From: Simkania sp.
GTDB taxonomy: Bacteria; Chlamydiota; Chlamydiia; Chlamydiales; Simkaniaceae
Length of the DNA: 8,256 bases
Assembly: GCA_028281425.1 (NCBI GenBank)
Contig: JANQJX010000234.1
Coordinates: 1-8,256, forward strand
Direction of reading: 5' to 3'
Shown here: positions 6,393-8,256 of the stretch, piece by piece
How the letters are laid out: every line of letters begins with the position of its first letter
Numbering within the stretch: position 1 is the first letter of the stretch
The notes under the pieces: generated by a model
Databases searched by the model: none
Told to the model about the DNA's origin: nothing
The model's input: the letters and a program-made list of their open reading frames with translations, nothing else
Made by a program: the position numbers and the translations under genes

Positions 6393-7637
6393 CTAGTGAA
6401 GAATGCGGGCTTTTTTCTTGCCTCTTTTTTTTGCTTTCATTTTATTCAAAATATTTTCTTTTATCATTTCAGTAGGATAAGAACGCATCTTTTTAAGTTT
6501 TATGGAAGGGAAAAAAGCTTTTAAAATTTTAGGCGCATCATCTCCTCGATCACTCATTTGCAAAGCACTATATAAACAAAGACCGGTCCCTTTCCCTTTG
6601 CCATAGCCTTCGAAAGTGGCTTTATTCCCTTTAATGCTTACACTAAAATCATTGCTAAGAAGACGGTTTTTACCCAATTTGTTTTGCAAGGAGGTAAAAT
6701 CGATATCTTCCGTATGCATTCCATCATGCATACGGATTGCATAAACCTTATTGGAAAAGTGGTCGACGAAAAGATCGATGGCTGTAATGCGGTTGATTTT
6801 AACAGCTTTGGCAAGTTCTTGAACTTCCATGCTAAAATTCCAGCGGCTTTGCTTCCGTTTTTTTGCTGCAAAAACGGCATTCACTCCGGCTGGAGTTTGA
6901 ATATTTTTTCTAAAAATAGATTGGTAAGAAGCCGTTTTGCCTGCACAGTTTTCAGTCCAAGCGGCTGGAAAAGGCCGACCTTGAAAGGTCATGATGAGAT
7001 AACGGGTATTTTCAATCGCTTTTTCAATAGGAAGGTTTTGCAAGGTAAGGCCCATCCCTTTGTATCCACATTCAGAGGCTTTGACATGCCAAAAAGCATG
7101 AGAGCTAGTAAGAGAGCGGTAGTAAGCATCAGTGCGAGCTACAATAGCAATCGAGTCGGTGACATTATTTGGATAGGCTTCTTGATATTGATCACTGAGG
7201 ATGCTTTTTAAAAAACTTTCGATATTCACTTCATTGATAATCATTAAATGGTTTTCTAAATGATAGATTTCAATGGCTCCTTGGTATTGAATCCCGTTGA
7301 GTAAAAAGGTGGTTTTAGGGCTTGTAGGGAGAATTTGAAGTTGGAAGATTCCTAAAAAATCTTCCCCCCATTTAATGCCTTCTTTATGAGGGTAAAGGTA
7401 AAAGCGTTTTCCTCTTCTTCCAGAGCTGACTTTTTTTCCATTTTCTGGGTTGATCACTTTAAAAGGACCCTTGACTTCAAGTAAAAGACCTGAAGACATT
7501 TGATGAAGCAAGACTTTGATCGTTGCTGGTTTTTCGGTATCTGCCGATACAAAAGTGACTTGTGGCTCTAGACTTTTTAAGTTGAAAAAACAAATGAAAC
7601 TCAAGATAAAAAGCAGTAAAAAAGGTTTCATTTTCAT
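6393..7637 (-). CDS. SpoIID/LytB-domain exported protein
   Basis: 414-aa SpoIID-like protein. SpoIID enzymes are lytic transglycosylases cutting peptidoglycan glycan strands, and a chlamydial homolog has been reported to act at the division septum. Residues 1-22 form a Sec signal peptide (basic MKMK, hydrophobic core; no lipobox), so it should be periplasmic. YQGAIEIY (118-125), IINEVNIESFLKSIL (133-147) and IAIVARTDAYY (163-173) define the SpoIID core; ENCAGKTASYQSIF (229-242) and GYGKGKGTGLCLYSALQMSD (344-363) are the C-terminal landmarks. By hand alignment the catalytic Glu (SEMP in most members) falls on Q150 (SDQYQ), so activity is uncertain. A basic tail (KAKKRGKKKARILH) closes it, where it could bind polymer. 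The ATG overlaps the ruvB stop (ATGA), with GGAG seven bases upstream; Met3 is an alternative start. Confidence 0.85.
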   Translation of the reverse strand: MKMKPFLLLFILSFICFFNLKSLEPQVTFVSADTEKPATIKVLLHQMSSGLLLEVKGPFKVINPENGKKVSSGRRGKRFYLYPHKEGIKWGEDFLGIFQLQILPTSPKTTFLLNGIQYQGAIEIYHLENHLMIINEVNIESFLKSILSDQYQEAYPNNVTDSIAIVARTDAYYRSLTSSHAFWHVKASECGYKGMGLTLQNLPIEKAIENTRYLIMTFQGRPFPAAWTENCAGKTASYQSIFRKNIQTPAGVNAVFAAKKRKQSRWNFSMEVQELAKAVKINRITAIDLFVDHFSNKVYAIRMHDGMHTEDIDFTSLQNKLGKNRLLSNDFSVSIKGNKATFEGYGKGKGTGLCLYSALQMSDRGDDAPKILKAFFPSIKLKKMRSYPTEMIKENILNKMKAKKRGKKKARILH

Positions 7638-8256
7638 CGATTGACTCCATCTTTGATTTGAGGAATACGACCAAAATGTTTAAATGCAAGTTCTGTGGCT
7701 TCTCTTCCTCGGCTTGTCCGTTTTAGAAAACCTTGCATGATCAAAAAGGGTTCATTGACCTCTTCTAATGTCAAAGATTCTTCTCCTAAAGCAGCAGAGA
7801 TTGTATTGATGCCCACAGGGCCTCCTCTATGATGATCGATGATATGAAGTAGAATTCGTTTATCCATTTCATCAAGGCCTTTAAAATCGATATCAAGCAT
7901 TTCAAGAGCTGTTCTTGTTGCGACTTTATCGAGTTTATTGTCAGTGCGCATTTGTGCATAATCGCGCACCCAGCGAAGCAAATTATTAGCGATACGTGGA
8001 GTTCCTCTTGAACGAAGAGCAATTTCCATGATCGATTCGTGGTTGATAGGAAGGTCTAAGATCGTTGCAGAGCGTTTTAAAATGGTGGTAATAAGTTCAG
8101 CTGTATAATAATCAAGCCTGGCTATAAGAGAAAAACGAGAGCGAAGAGGGGAGCTCAAAAGGCCTGTACGGATTGTTGCACCGACAAGAGTAAAGGGAGC
8201 AAGATTTACTTGAACTGAGCGCGCCTGAGGGCCTGAATCGAGAAGGAGGTCCAAGG
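7634..8256 (-). CDS. ruvB: Holliday junction branch-migration helicase RuvB, C-terminal part
   Basis: ATP-driven motor of the RuvAB complex, which moves Holliday junctions during recombination and repair. The window holds about the last 207 residues of a protein usually about 340 long, so Walker A and B lie outside. Visible are GPQARSVQVNLAPFTLVGAT (8-27 of the fragment) with sensor I in GATIR, where most RuvBs read GATTR; the arginine-finger segment SSPLRSRF (34-41); sensor II RGTPRIANNLLRWVRD (83-98); and the winged-helix end GGPVGINTISAALGEE with EVNEPFLIMQGFLKRTSRGR (165-184). The C-terminus is complete. The frame is open to the right edge, so the gene starts beyond it. The stop overlaps the SpoIID-like start by 4 nt, tying repair and envelope genes into one transcription unit. 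Confidence 0.95.
   Translation of the reverse strand, partial: LDLLLDSGPQARSVQVNLAPFTLVGATIRTGLLSSPLRSRFSLIARLDYYTAELITTILKRSATILDLPINHESIMEIALRSRGTPRIANNLLRWVRDYAQMRTDNKLDKVATRTALEMLDIDFKGLDEMDKRILLHIIDHHRGGPVGINTISAALGEESLTLEEVNEPFLIMQGFLKRTSRGREATELAFKHFGRIPQIKDGVNR

Noticed and set aside
6684..7211. 175-codon plus-strand ORF opposite the SpoIID-like gene
   Set aside because: It is antisense to a well-supported gene with signal peptide and SpoIID motifs, and its own translation shows no domain. Treated as a shadow.
7576..7637. Lipoprotein signal at the SpoIID-like N-terminus (Cys16)
   Set aside because: The residues before the Cys (LSFIC) do not fit a lipobox, and the Cys is inside the hydrophobic core. 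An ordinary Sec signal fits better.
1..8256. CRISPR array, tRNA/rRNA gene, insertion sequence or phage module
   Set aside because: No regularly spaced repeats, cloverleaf-like sequence, transposase motif, terminal inverted repeats or phage genes were seen on reading both strands.

Overview
The window looks like chromosomal DNA from a member of the Chlamydiota, most likely an amoeba-associated or other environmental lineage rather than Chlamydia itself. The reasons are a low-GC, A/T-homopolymer-rich sequence, a PknD-type Ser/Thr kinase of chlamydial length and layout (940 aa: kinase, beta-sandwich-like region, helical repeats), a TrpRS starting with a GDRPTG-type N-terminus, and ruvB directly followed by a SpoIID-like gene, an adjacency I recall from Chlamydia. 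This placement is inference and no species is claimed.

Layout. Positions 1-324 hold no convincing gene, only a possible short reading frame leaving the left edge and a weak terminator-like hairpin just after pknD. pknD lies on the minus strand (325-3147). It is divergent from trpS on the plus strand (3220-4239) across a 72-bp spacer in which neither gene has a visible Shine-Dalgarno. trpS converges on a minus-strand run that, read right to left, is: ruvB (partial, enters from the right edge), a SpoIID-like exported protein (ATGA overlap with ruvB), a small multi-pass membrane protein (9-nt gap), a Prx-like/thioredoxin-fold protein (34-nt gap), a short gene apparently broken by a frameshift at an A7 tract, and a 258-aa protein that overlaps the short gene by 7 nt. 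The spacings suggest one transcription unit.

The most interesting gene is the last one (4306-5082). It is a stand-alone, apparently complete domain of the eukaryotic XendoU/EndoU endoribonuclease type, with the expected His-His-Lys triad (H140, H155, K199) in the correct motifs and spacing. It sits at the tail of an operon of housekeeping and envelope genes, behind the frameshifted ORF. This looks like accessory cargo: a possible host-acquired nuclease, host-directed effector, or toxin-like protein with a decayed or frameshift-controlled partner. Other points worth checking are a nine-base C tract inside the pknD C-terminal region, a Gln at the position where SpoIID enzymes carry their catalytic Glu, and the SD-less starts of the pknD/trpS pair.
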